A DNA stretch of 64,000 bases, taken from positions 1,240,001 through 1,304,000 of the forward strand of contig NZ_JAENXS010000002.1 of NCBI RefSeq assembly GCF_016612535.1, written 5' to 3'. Each line of letters begins with the position of its first letter. The stretch's first letter is position 1. This document shows, piece by piece, positions 55,565 to 64,000 of this stretch. The notes beneath the pieces were generated by a model. It saw only the letters and a program-made list of their open reading frames with translations, made no database searches and was not told where the DNA came from. Source of the DNA: Bradyrhizobium diazoefficiens. Lineage in GTDB: Bacteria > Pseudomonadota > Alphaproteobacteria > Rhizobiales > Xanthobacteraceae. A program made the position numbers and the translations under genes.

Positions 55565-56560
55565 TCATTCGATTACTTCGTCGGCCCGTGCCACCAATGT
55601 TGCCGGAATAGCGAGTCCAAGCGATCGGGCAGTTTTTAAGTTCAGGATCAGTTCGAACTTATCTGGCATTTGGACTGGAAGGTCAGACGGTTTTTCACCC
55701 TTCAATATGCGATCGACATAAGACGCCGCGCGACGGAAAATGTCTGCGCGCTCAATACCCAAAGCGATCAATCCCCCATTTCGCGCAAAGGCTGAAATTG
55801 AATAGACAGCCGGTACCCTGTGCTTAGCAACCGACGCAACTATCGTGTCCGCGCGGGACGCCAAATAGCTGTCCGGCAGGAAGATCAAACCAGGGCCCGG
55901 CCGGCCAGCGGTAGAAACGATGGCATTCTCCAGCTCGTCTTCAGTCTTTACCGGTGCGCGGATCAGATCAAATAAGCCTGGCGACTTGACGGCCTCGATC
56001 GATGGAAAAAACAAAGGCGCCATCGGCGCGGTATTTGGGTTGTAGACCGCGGTCACCGAGCGAGTGTCGGGCGCGCACTCTTTCAGCAATTCCATCCATT
56101 TCGAGCCCATACCGGGCTCTTCAACTCCAAAGCCGGTCATTGTTCCGCCTGGGCGAGACAGACTCCTGACAAAACCTTGGGCAACCGGATCAGCGATCGC
56201 AACGAACACGATCGGGATGGACCCAGCCTCCTTTTGCGTGATCCGAAGATAAGGCGTCGAATTTATGACAAGCACGTCGGGCTTAAACGTTACAAGTTCT
56301 CGAACGAACGCTTGCCTCTTGGCCGCATCGGGTGTCTCCCAGCGAAAATGAATTTCGACATTCTGACCGGGTTTCCACCCCAGCTCTGCCAGTCCGCTTT
56401 CGAAGGCAGCCTGCTGGTCCTTGCCCTCTGGGCTGGCTTCAGGTCGCGCGACGAGAACGCCTACGCGGCGGGGGCGCGATTGCGCCCAGGTTCTCCCCGC
56501 TAATCCTGCGGCCATCGCAGTTGCCCCCAAATAGACTTTGAGAAATCGGCGGCGTTGCAT
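55565..56560 (-). CDS. ABC transporter substrate-binding protein (TrpX/YtrF-like)
   Basis: The protein is 331 residues with a twin-arginine-like signal (MQRRRFLKVYLGATAMAAGLAGRTWAQ). The type-1 periplasmic-binding fold begins RRVGVLVARPEASPEGKDQQAAFESGLAELGW and includes PDVLVINSTPYL and IPIVFVAIADPVAQGFV, typical of the large rhizobial family annotated as ABC substrate-binding proteins of the TrpX type. The usual permease and ATPase genes are absent here, so it is an orphan binding protein. GC content is lower than in the core genes. Confidence 0.83.
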   Translation of the reverse strand: MQRRRFLKVYLGATAMAAGLAGRTWAQSRPRRVGVLVARPEASPEGKDQQAAFESGLAELGWKPGQNVEIHFRWETPDAAKRQAFVRELVTFKPDVLVINSTPYLRITQKEAGSIPIVFVAIADPVAQGFVRSLSRPGGTMTGFGVEEPGMGSKWMELLKECAPDTRSVTAVYNPNTAPMAPLFFPSIEAVKSPGLFDLIRAPVKTEDELENAIVSTAGRPGPGLIFLPDSYLASRADTIVASVAKHRVPAVYSISAFARNGGLIALGIERADIFRRAASYVDRILKGEKPSDLPVQMPDKFELILNLKTARSLGLAIPATLVARADEVIE

Positions 56561-56795
56561 GAGCGCTCCGGGGATCAGAGGAACAGCTACACGCTATCTA
56601 AAATCGCTCTCCGTGAGAAGCTGGGAGGACGAGATATCTCATGCTGTCAATTCCGATCTGGGTCAAAAGGCGATGTCGGCCCGAGAGCGGAAATGTCCGC
56701 TAAGGGGCCATCAGCATAAGCCTAGCCAGCGCTAAACGTCGAGGATGGGGCCTGTTCCGACTTGAGCTTTTTGACCTTAACAGGCGCGTTTGACG

Positions 56796-57293
56796 CTATT
56801 TACCCAGTGCCGCGGCGACTTGGCCAACCAGCTCCTCTGCCAGCGTGTGATAGCCCTCCGGCGTGAGATGTTGCCCATCAGGTTGATGCGGGAGTCCGTG
56901 CAGCATCCCATTCGGGAGCATGACGACCTTGATTCCCATCGCGCCGAGCCGACTTTGGATGGCAGGGGTGTTGTCGGGGGCCAGCTTTCTCCGGTCGTTT
57001 CCGCCGGGCTGAAGGATCACAACGCTCGTTCCCTTCGGAACCACGCGATCCAGCCGGGCCAGCATGCTTCCCGTCGTGTCACCGTTGATGCCGGCATTGA
57101 TAACACGGACGTTAAGCCCCTTCGCACGAAGAAGCGTTTCAAGCTGTGCGGGATAGGATTGGCTACGCGATACACCCTTACCGAAGGTGTTGCTGGCCCC
57201 AAGGGCCACAACGGTTGCAGCGTGGGCGGTGCCAAGCGCGGAGAACAACCCGAATGCACCGAGAAGAATGATCTGGCCAAGCTTCGCGACCAC
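56796..57293 (-). CDS. SGNH/GDSL-type hydrolase (TesA-like)
   Basis: This is a 165-residue exported hydrolase. I chose the GTG at 57293 because GGGGAG lies seven bases upstream and a signal peptide (LGQIILLGAFGLFSALGTAHA) then sits at the N-terminus; the frame continues to an ATG at 57398. The mature protein starts VVALGASNTFGKGV, a GDS-motif variant in which the serine nucleophile is Ser in GAS. NAGINGDTT (block II), QPGGNDR (block III) and the C-terminal DGQHLTPEGYHTLA (Asp-His pair) complete the fold. Thioesterase, lysophospholipase or arylesterase activity is possible. Confidence 0.83.
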   Translation of the reverse strand: MVAKLGQIILLGAFGLFSALGTAHAATVVALGASNTFGKGVSRSQSYPAQLETLLRAKGLNVRVINAGINGDTTGSMLARLDRVVPKGTSVVILQPGGNDRRKLAPDNTPAIQSRLGAMGIKVVMLPNGMLHGLPHQPDGQHLTPEGYHTLAEELVGQVAAALGK

Positions 57294-57472
57294 TTTTGCG
57301 CTCCCCGACAGGCATGATATTTCCGCCGCATGCTTATCACCGATGACTCCAATTTGGAAACGCGGAGGTGTCGCCCGATGTGAAGGGATTTCGGACATCG
57401 CTATCCGATGTCAAAGGCAATTGCCTAGACGGCACTTTCACGTTCCAGTTTGTCCGGCGCGAAGCGGTTATG

Positions 57473-58129
57473 TCACCCGATCGGTTTCTCTCCAGTCGGG
57501 AGACCCGGATCGGTCTCACGGAAGCTGGTTCGCTTGCGAACGAGCTCCCACCATGCTGCCAGTTTTCCACATTCTGCTACCAACGGTTCTCCCTCGGGCG
57601 CCGCCGTTAGATATGCCATCATCGGCGCCAAGTGAAAGTCGGCAAGCGACCATTCGCCGCCGCCTGCAATGGGACCGTCCGGCGCCGCAATGGATTCGAG
57701 TGCGGCCAGGACGCGGGAGGAGCCTTCGAGGCCCGAGCGAACCTGGGCCTCGTCGGCGAGGCGTCCGATTCGAGGTCCGAAAACGCGCTGCGAGAACACC
57801 TGCCTCACCATCGGCAGATAGCCGTAGGAATCTATGATCGAAACGATCTGCGTCATGCGGCCTCTGTGGCGCGCATGTTTTGGCTGAAGCGACGGTCCAG
57901 GAAATGCTTCGTCGACATACCGGGTGATCGCCTGCGTCTCGTAAAGCAGATAGTCGTCGTGAACGAGGGTCGGGACCCGCCGAAAAGGATGCAGCTCAAG
58001 GTATTCCTTTGGCATGTCCGATGCGAATGGGTTCACCTCCACACGGCTGTACGGCACGCCCTTTTCGGCCAGCACCATACGAACAATTCGCAGATAGACG
58101 CTGTATTGATAGCCATGCAGCACGATCAT
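57473..58129 (-). CDS. Glutathione S-transferase family protein
   Basis: This 218-residue cytosolic GST starts with a thioredoxin-fold domain (MIVLHGYQYSVYLRIVRMVLAEKGVPYSRVEVNP), followed by PTLVHDDYLLYETQAITRYVDE, where cis-Pro and the Glu-Thr pair bind glutathione. The helical C-terminal domain includes WSLADFHLAPMMAYL, a standard GST segment. The catalytic Ser/Tyr near residue 10 (YQYSVY) is plausible. The ATG at 58129 is the natural start. The substrate cannot be told. Confidence 0.88.
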   Translation of the reverse strand: MIVLHGYQYSVYLRIVRMVLAEKGVPYSRVEVNPFASDMPKEYLELHPFRRVPTLVHDDYLLYETQAITRYVDEAFPGPSLQPKHARHRGRMTQIVSIIDSYGYLPMVRQVFSQRVFGPRIGRLADEAQVRSGLEGSSRVLAALESIAAPDGPIAGGGEWSLADFHLAPMMAYLTAAPEGEPLVAECGKLAAWWELVRKRTSFRETDPGLPTGEKPIG

Positions 58130-58176
58130 CGCACGATACCTCCGTCATTCGACCAGGCCCAGGATTTCACGTCCTC

Positions 58177-58665
58177 CTAATGTGATATCTGGAGAACATA
58201 GTAGCGCGAGTGAGCCTCGCCGCCCGGCTCCCAGGGTGATGCGGGCTGGAAGCCAAGCTTTTCGTAGAGACGGTGCGAGGCGAGTAAAGCGTTGTTGCTG
58301 GACAAGCTGATCTGATCGTAGCCCGTCTTCCGGGCAAATCCGATCAAATCATCTGCGATCGCGCGTCCGATCCCACGGCCTCGATACTCCGGCGCAACAA
58401 ACATGCGGGTCATTTCACATGCTCGATCGTCGACACGTTTTATCGCACCGGTGCCGACGACGTCATCTCGGGCAATCGCACACAAAAAGATGGCGCGATG
58501 ACCGTAGACGCTTTCCGCATGGTCGACATCCCTGAGGCGCGAATAGATAAAGTCTCGGACAGAGGGATCCGGGTGGTGATGAAAATGTTCATGCCACACA
58601 GACTCGATGAGCCGCCTGGCTCGCGGCGCGTCGGCAGCTCTGAATGGCCGAATGATCCAATCCAT
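58177..58665 (-). CDS. GNAT-family N-acetyltransferase
   Basis: The protein is 162 residues. MDWIIRPFRAADAPRARRLI is a typical GNAT opening; MTRMFVAPEYRGRGIGRAIADDLIGFARKTG has the acetyl-CoA-binding RGxGIG loop, and LLASHRLYEKLGFQPASPW closes the fold. I chose the ATG at 58665, with AGGAG five bases upstream, over a longer frame to 58686. It lies upstream of the GST gene on the same strand, 47 bp apart. Its substrate is unknown. Confidence 0.87.
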   Translation of the reverse strand: MDWIIRPFRAADAPRARRLIESVWHEHFHHHPDPSVRDFIYSRLRDVDHAESVYGHRAIFLCAIARDDVVGTGAIKRVDDRACEMTRMFVAPEYRGRGIGRAIADDLIGFARKTGYDQISLSSNNALLASHRLYEKLGFQPASPWEPGGEAHSRYYVLQISH

Positions 58666-58719
58666 GATTTCTCCTCTCTTCGTCACCGTCCGTGGCGTAA
58701 CAGGCGGATGAGGAGGCCG

Positions 58720-59121
58720 TCAGGCGCCAGCGATCTCGTTCTGGCGTGGCGAAAGCTCGCCGCGGCGCAGCCTGACCTGGACGCCGACCTGTTTTATAGA
58801 GTGCGCAATCGACGGGCTGGATTTTGCTACAGCAACCGTCACGCTGTCCATCACGGTAAAGCGTCGCAGCAGGTTGGCGGCGATCGTCTCGCCGAGAGCT
58901 TCGAGCGTCTGAAACTTGGCCGACGCTGCAATCTGCACCGCCTCATCTACGACAGCGTCATATCTCACGGATGAATCGAGATCATCACTGAGGTGGGTCC
59001 GCACCTCCCGCAGCGTAGCCGAAATGTCAAAGCTGAACTTTTGTCCGAGAGTTCGCTCTTCCTCGAACAGGCCGTGGTAGCCGTAAGTCTGAAGACCGGT
59101 GATCTTGATCGACGTCTGCAT
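58720..59121 (-). CDS. Dihydroneopterin aldolase-like protein (FolB/FolX type)
   Basis: This 133-residue tunnelling-fold protein begins SIKITGLQTYGYHGLFEEERTLGQKFSFDISATL, the standard FolB N-terminus. It has the binding Glu in TLEALGETIAANLL and VTVAVAKSSPSIAHSI, in place of the usual C-terminal K-P. Family members convert dihydroneopterin to 6-hydroxymethyldihydropterin or epimerise its triphosphate. No other fol gene is near, so it may be an extra copy besides the housekeeping folB. An inverted repeat precedes the start. Confidence 0.8.
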   Translation of the reverse strand: MQTSIKITGLQTYGYHGLFEEERTLGQKFSFDISATLREVRTHLSDDLDSSVRYDAVVDEAVQIAASAKFQTLEALGETIAANLLRRFTVMDSVTVAVAKSSPSIAHSIKQVGVQVRLRRGELSPRQNEIAGA

Positions 59122-59429
59122 GGGCGGCTCCGCATAAAAGCGTCACGATTGGGATACTCCCAATTGCCCAGGCGAGCGGCTGTTCTCCCGCGCTTCCCGA
59201 TGGTGCTCCATCCGACGTCGCCAGTCACGCGAGAACACAACCACTAGCAGCAATGGTGCTTACAATCAACAATCTTGCGCTACGATTGCGAATCTTCTTC
59301 CGCTCGTAGCGGCACGACCCTCCCCGCGGCATGAGTTGTTCCGGGCCAATTGCCCCAAACGACTCTTGCGTCGAAATTGCTGCCGCGACACGTGCCAATC
59401 TTCCTGCTCGCCTCGCCAAAAACAGGCGG
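59122..59429. other. Intergenic stretch upstream of the FolB-like gene
   Basis: This 308-bp gap lies between the FolB-like start and the YunG-like stop, both minus strand. It contains a perfect inverted repeat at 59148-59164 and reading frames on both strands that lack family resemblance. It probably holds the FolB-like promoter. Confidence 0.4.
59148..59164. promoter_or_regulatory. Perfect 7-bp inverted repeat upstream of the FolB-like gene
   Basis: ATTGGGA-TAC-TCCCAAT is a perfect palindrome with a 3-bp centre, 27 bp before the FolB-like start. Its symmetry and place fit a dimeric repressor operator; the regulator is unknown. Confidence 0.5.
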
Positions 59430-59813
59430 TTATTGAGCTCCGAAAAACAAGGGAGACGCAATATTAGTCTGACTTGGACAGTGCCTCTGAAAAGCGGCTC
59501 TGAGTTCAGCCAGTTCATTGTGCGTGGCTCCTAGCTCCGCCTCGGCTCGATTGACCGGAAGATCTACGTAATCGATTGGCTGATCGAACTGGCTCGCCGT
59601 GAAGTCATATCTCCGGCCTCCGATCCGATTGTAGAAATGGTCGCCGGCCGGCAGCGGCGTCTTCAGCAACTCGCCGCCGAAGAGTTCGTAAACGAGCAGC
59701 GAGGTGACGTTGCATTGCCCTGCCGCTGGATTGGCCGCCGTCCATTGGCTGGCCGTCGACAGCGACCATGCCTTGCGCAGCGCGCTTTGAACGTCATCGG
59801 GATCGAGGCTCAT
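59430..59813 (-). CDS. YunG-like small protein
   Basis: The protein is 127 residues and cytoplasmic. The pattern VQSALRKAWSLSTASQWTAANPAAGQCNVTSLLVYELFGGELL, then DHFYNRIGGRRYDFTASQFD, matches the YunG-like family, with a conserved Cys in GQCN and an HFYN motif that could be a papain-like arrangement. The ATG at 59813 has GGAGG four bases upstream; the longer frame to 59846 is not supported. Function is unknown in the family. A dispersed repeat begins 38 bp upstream. Confidence 0.75.
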   Translation of the reverse strand: MSLDPDDVQSALRKAWSLSTASQWTAANPAAGQCNVTSLLVYELFGGELLKTPLPAGDHFYNRIGGRRYDFTASQFDQPIDYVDLPVNRAEAELGATHNELAELRAAFQRHCPSQTNIASPLFFGAQ

Positions 59814-59850
59814 CGTTCCTCCAGCGATCGGCGCCGCGGCGGACAATTCG

Positions 59851-59987
59851 GATTAAGCGATGATGGCTTTGTGCCACTGTTTTGCCCGACGTGTCAAACG
59901 ACTTCGGAGCTCGACCGAGCCCAACTCCATCCCCCTCAACGGACTTCTACTGTGCATGGGGTTGTTTTGCCGATTCTTGGTCGGCGC
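59851..59987. repeat. Dispersed intergenic repeat, copy 2
   Basis: This is the better-preserved copy: GATGATGGC then TTTGTGCCACTG, TTTTGCCCGACGTGTCAAAC, a variable middle and TTCTACTGTGCATGGGG. It lies between the YunG-like gene and the terminator of the second TakP-like gene, the same relative place as copy 1 next to the first TakP-like gene. Confidence 0.7.
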
Positions 59988-60010
59988 TGTTACCACCGCG
60001 GTCGCGGCAA

Positions 60011-60044
60011 AGAAAAAGCCCGGCCTCGCGAGCGAGGCTGGGCC
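60011..60044 (-). terminator. Rho-independent terminator of the second TakP-like gene
   Basis: On the minus strand GCCC-AGCCTCGC, a two-base loop, GCGAGGCC-GGGC is followed by TTTTTCT. It lies about 28 bp after the stop of the TakP-like gene and closely resembles the terminators at 53619 and 54871. Confidence 0.8.
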
Positions 60045-60071
60045 ATTTGATCTTGGCGACTTGCTCGAAGA

Positions 60072-61277
<1,206 letters not shown>

Positions 61278-61357
61278 TTAACACGGAAGCCCCGCGCGAG
61301 GAACGCGACAATGGCATGACGGGGCTCTACGAAAGTCGCATGTCCCCAGGGGCGCGT

Positions 61358-62494
61358 TCAAGCCGCGGCGATAACGCCCTTGAGCTGGTCCCGAACCTGT
61401 CCCGCAATGGCGCGATAGATCGCCGCATGCGGGCCCTCCGGCTCACTGTCCACGACAGGATTGCCGGCGTCCGATGTGGCGCGAATCACCATGTGCAACG
61501 GAATTTCGCCCAGGAACGGTACTCCGAGCTTCTCGGCCTCGTGGCGCGCTCCACCGTGGCCGAAGATGTCCGATTTCGTGCCGCAATGCGGGCACTGGAA
61601 GTAGCTCATGTTCTCGACGATGCCGAGCACGGGCACGTTGACCTTCTTGAACATGGCAAGCCCGCGCCGCGCGTCGATCAGGGACAGGTCCTGCGGGGTC
61701 GAGACGATCACGGCCCCCTTCAGCGGCACATTCTGCGCCAGCGTCAGCTGGGCGTCGCCCGTGCCCGGCGGCATGTCGACGACGAGTACGTCGAGACTGC
61801 CCCATGCGACGTCGCGCAGCATCTGCGTCACTGCCGACATCACCATCGGCCCGCGCCAGATCATCGCGGTCTCTTCCTCGACCAGGAAGCCGATCGACAT
61901 GATGGCGAGGCCGAAACGCTTGAGCGGAATCATCTTGCGCTCGCCGTCCAGCTCCGGCTTCTCGTGCAGCCCCGTCAAGCGCGGTACCGACGGGCCGTAG
62001 ATGTCGGCATCGAGCAGCCCGACCCTGAGGCCGAGGTCGCGCAAGCCCAATGCGAGATTGAGCGCGGTGGTCGATTTGCCGACGCCGCCCTTGCCCGAGG
62101 CCACCGCGATCACGGCGGCGACGCCCGGAATCTCGGACTGCCGCGCCATCGGCGACCCGCCGCCCTGCGGCGGCTTGTGGGCATGGACCGGCTGCACGCC
62201 CGGCGTGCCGCGGCTCGGGGTTGGCGGCGGCGGAGGTGCAGCGCCGGCCTTGCGCTCTGCGGTCAGCGCCACCATCACGGTGGTCACGCCGGGAATGGCG
62301 CGCACGGCAGCTTCGGCCTCGGCCCGGACGGATTCCCAGGCGCGCGCCTCTGCGGCATCGACATTGATCGAGAAGAACACCTTGCCGCCGGACGCACTGA
62401 TCGCGCTCAGCACATTGGCATGGGTGAGCGCGACCCCGCGGGGCGACTTGATTTTGGCGAGGCTGTCGAGAACCTGTTGCTGCGTCACGCTCAA
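61358..62494 (-). CDS. Mrp/ApbC-type Fe-S cluster carrier ATPase
   Basis: This cytoplasmic P-loop ATPase of 378 residues delivers Fe-S clusters. The N-terminal DUF59/MIP18-like domain (about 5-90) is joined by a Pro-rich linker to the ParA-like ATPase, with Walker A ASGKGGVGKST, DADIYGPSVPRL, VVDMPPGTGD (Walker B) and the metal-binding CPHCG near the C-terminus. A TTG at 62494 is the likely start: AGGAG lies seven bases upstream; the alternative GTG at 62488 is 13 bases from it. Single-gene unit between the TakP-like gene and a VOC gene. Confidence 0.9.
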   Translation of the reverse strand: MSVTQQQVLDSLAKIKSPRGVALTHANVLSAISASGGKVFFSINVDAAEARAWESVRAEAEAAVRAIPGVTTVMVALTAERKAGAAPPPPPTPSRGTPGVQPVHAHKPPQGGGSPMARQSEIPGVAAVIAVASGKGGVGKSTTALNLALGLRDLGLRVGLLDADIYGPSVPRLTGLHEKPELDGERKMIPLKRFGLAIMSIGFLVEEETAMIWRGPMVMSAVTQMLRDVAWGSLDVLVVDMPPGTGDAQLTLAQNVPLKGAVIVSTPQDLSLIDARRGLAMFKKVNVPVLGIVENMSYFQCPHCGTKSDIFGHGGARHEAEKLGVPFLGEIPLHMVIRATSDAGNPVVDSEPEGPHAAIYRAIAGQVRDQLKGVIAAA

Positions 62495-62547
62495 AGCGCA
62501 TCTCCTAAAGTTCAAGATGCCCCATTAGAGCGGATACGGCCAAAAGG

Positions 62548-62985
62548 CTACTGCTTGCCGATATCGTCTGCCATCTCGGCGGGCGCCGCCCCCAGCTCCT
62601 GGGCCGCCTCGTAATTAAGCTCGATCATGACCCCATTGGGGTCGTAAACGAAGATCTGCCAGAGCTCGCCGCCGGGCACCTGGCGGGACTCGAATTTCAT
62701 GCCCTTGGAGGCGAGGCGCTGCTTCATGCCGTCGAAGCCGCGGCTGACGAAGGCGACGTGGTGGACCACGCCGGAATCCGGCTTTTGCGGCTCCGAGGTC
62801 GGCGAAATATCGACGAGGTGCACCACCGGTTTGCCCTCGCTGTACATCCAGGCCCCCGGGAAGGCGAAATTCGGCCGGGCGCCTTTTTCCAGGCCCAGCA
62901 CATCCTCGTAGAAGTGGACCGTCTCGGCCAGTTTTCGGGTCCGGATGTTGAAATGATCGAGGACGCCAACGCTCACGCCGCCCAT
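62548..62985 (-). CDS. VOC-superfamily protein
   Basis: This protein of 145 residues carries the glyoxalase fold. It starts GVLDHFNIRTRKLAETVHFYEDVLGLEKG and has HHVAFVSRGFDGMKQRL and QIFVYDPNGVMIELNYE, giving a plausible metal triad of two His and one Glu. The ATG at 62985 has GGGAG seven bases upstream; the frame extends 13 codons more to 63024 without support. It is divergent from the beta-hydroxyacid dehydrogenase gene. Substrate unknown. Confidence 0.87.
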   Translation of the reverse strand: MGGVSVGVLDHFNIRTRKLAETVHFYEDVLGLEKGARPNFAFPGAWMYSEGKPVVHLVDISPTSEPQKPDSGVVHHVAFVSRGFDGMKQRLASKGMKFESRQVPGGELWQIFVYDPNGVMIELNYEAAQELGAAPAEMADDIGKQ

Positions 62986-63171
62986 GCTTTCGCTCCCTTT
63001 TTTCGAAGTCCTTGGTCCCGCCATCCTAGCACAGGGGGCGGCTAAACGAAGCCGTTGCCCTCCCGGCTTAACGGTTTATGGTGCGCCTCCGATCCGCCTC
63101 AATGGCGGAACCGGGCGCCCCCTCGCCCGGCAAGAACCGTAAAAACCCAATCTACGGACAAGGTACCACAC

Positions 63172-64000
63172 ATGGCTAAAGTCGCTTTCCTCGGTCTCGG
63201 CGTGATGGGCTTCCCCATGGCCGGACACCTCGTGAAAAAAGGGGGCCATGAGGTCACCGTCTACAACCGCACGGCGGCCAAGGCGAAGGAATGGGCGGAC
63301 AAGTTCGGCGGCAAGACCGCAGCGATCCCGAAGGCCGCAGCCGAGGGCCAGGACTTCGTGATGTGCTGCGTCGGCAACGACAATGATCTGCGCGCGGTCA
63401 CGATCGGCGCTGACGGCGCCTTCGCCGGCATAAAGAAGGGCGCGACCTTCGTCGATCACACCACCGCTTCCGCCGAGGTCGCCCGCGAGCTCGATGCCGC
63501 CGCGACCAAAGCGGGCTTCAAATTCATCGACGCGCCGGTCTCCGGCGGCCAGGCCGGCGCCGAGAACGGCGTCCTGACCGTGATGTGCGGCGGCGCCGCA
63601 GATGCTTATGCCGGCGCCGAGCCGATCATCACGGGCGCCTATGCGCGGATGTGCAAACTGCTCGGGCCCGCCGGCTCGGGCCAGCTGACCAAGATGGTCA
63701 ACCAGATCTGCATCGCCGGCCTCGTGCAGGGCCTCTCCGAGGGGATCCACTTCGCCAAGAGGTCGGGCCTCGACGTGGCGGCCGTGATCGAAACCATCTC
63801 CAAGGGCGCGGCGCAGTCCTGGCAGATGGAGAACCGCTACAAGACCATGAACGAGGACAAGTACGATTTCGGCTTCGCGGTGGAATGGATGCGCAAGGAT
63901 CTCTCGATCTCGCTGGCCGAAGCCCGTCGCAACGGCGCCAATCTCCCTGTGACCGCGCTGGTCGACCAGTTCTATGCCGAGGTCGAGAAGATGGGCGGCA
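63172..64000 (+). CDS. Beta-hydroxyacid dehydrogenase (3-hydroxyisobutyrate dehydrogenase family), 3' end cut by window
   Basis: This NAD(P)-dependent oxidoreductase has its Rossmann start VAFLGLGVMGFPMAGHL (residues 4-20), substrate-binding APVSGGQAGAENG, and the catalytic lysine in GSGQLTKMVNQICIAG. MENRYKTM and FAVEWMRKDLSISL are C-terminal helical-domain segments of the family. About 276 residues are visible and the gene runs off the right edge, close to its end given a family length near 290. It could be 3-hydroxyisobutyrate, tartronate-semialdehyde or a related dehydrogenase. The ATG at 63172 has AAGG upstream. Confidence 0.9.
   Translation, partial: MAKVAFLGLGVMGFPMAGHLVKKGGHEVTVYNRTAAKAKEWADKFGGKTAAIPKAAAEGQDFVMCCVGNDNDLRAVTIGADGAFAGIKKGATFVDHTTASAEVARELDAAATKAGFKFIDAPVSGGQAGAENGVLTVMCGGAADAYAGAEPIITGAYARMCKLLGPAGSGQLTKMVNQICIAGLVQGLSEGIHFAKRSGLDVAAVIETISKGAAQSWQMENRYKTMNEDKYDFGFAVEWMRKDLSISLAEARRNGANLPVTALVDQFYAEVEKMGG

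Noticed and set aside
55430..55639. 69-residue frame after the small membrane protein
   Set aside because: It is Arg/Ser-rich without family resemblance and overlaps the 3' end of the ABC binding-protein gene.
59225..59518. 97-residue minus-strand frame before the YunG-like gene stop
   Set aside because: It overlaps the YunG-like gene, which has GGAGG and family motifs; this frame has neither.
63076..63750. 224-residue minus-strand frame near the right edge
   Set aside because: It is opposite the dehydrogenase gene, whose Rossmann and catalytic motifs are intact on the plus strand.

Overview
The window is high-GC DNA from an alphaproteobacterium, most likely Bradyrhizobium or a close relative in the Nitrobacteraceae. 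This rests on gene content and on regulatory signals: two adjacent Kup potassium transporters, a DUF2865 protein, TakP-type TRAP binding proteins, an alphaproteobacterial LexA box (GTTC-N7-GTTC), a full CtrA box (TTAA-N7-TTAA), and dispersed intergenic repeats of a kind common in that genus. The genus is an inference; no rRNA or tRNA gene was seen. Most of the window looks like core chromosome. No nodulation, phage, CRISPR or conjugation genes were seen.

Left part (1-18.3 kb), mostly minus strand: a cut polyamine-type binding protein; a rhodanese-aminotransferase pair; two kup paralogues; a motA-motB pair; an SDR and an RraA-like aldolase gene; psd-pssA for phosphatidylethanolamine synthesis, with an Atm1-type ABC exporter upstream; a LOG-family gene (plus strand) meeting a VOC gene stop to stop; and a tightly overlapping cysS-GNAT-cimA operon.

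18.3-31 kb: two secreted proteins, one with DUF2865; an IS110-family insertion with structured non-coding flanks, inserted between the DUF2865 gene and nadE; nadE, dgkA and class II DAHP synthase; an alpha/beta hydrolase; and an OmpR-type two-component system divergent from two DUF347 membrane proteins that flank a small secreted protein. The divergent promoter region carries two 11-bp-period CTAAG-type direct repeats that look like the regulator's operators.

31-46 kb: an orphan ModE-like regulator; an HTH protein divergent from a LysR regulator; a four-gene TerB/PGPGW/TerC/UPF0114 membrane operon; nhaA; a small gene behind a LexA box; a bicupin; a cysteine-cluster protein; a porin with a GntR-like operator; and an rpiA-DUF2059-gor operon divergent from gph.

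46-64 kb: a lipoprotein behind a CtrA box; moaA; the two membrane subunits of a TRAP transporter; a TctD/TctE-like two-component system; DinB; and two TakP-like TRAP binding proteins (about 53.7 and 60.1 kb). The binding-protein genes share the same type of terminator and downstream repeat, and enclose a 5-kb accessory stretch (ABC binding protein, SGNH hydrolase, GST, GNAT, FolB-like, YunG-like). The window closes with an Mrp/ApbC ATPase, a VOC protein and a cut beta-hydroxyacid dehydrogenase. The TRAP permease, both TakP-like proteins and the two-component system probably form one organic-acid uptake regulon.
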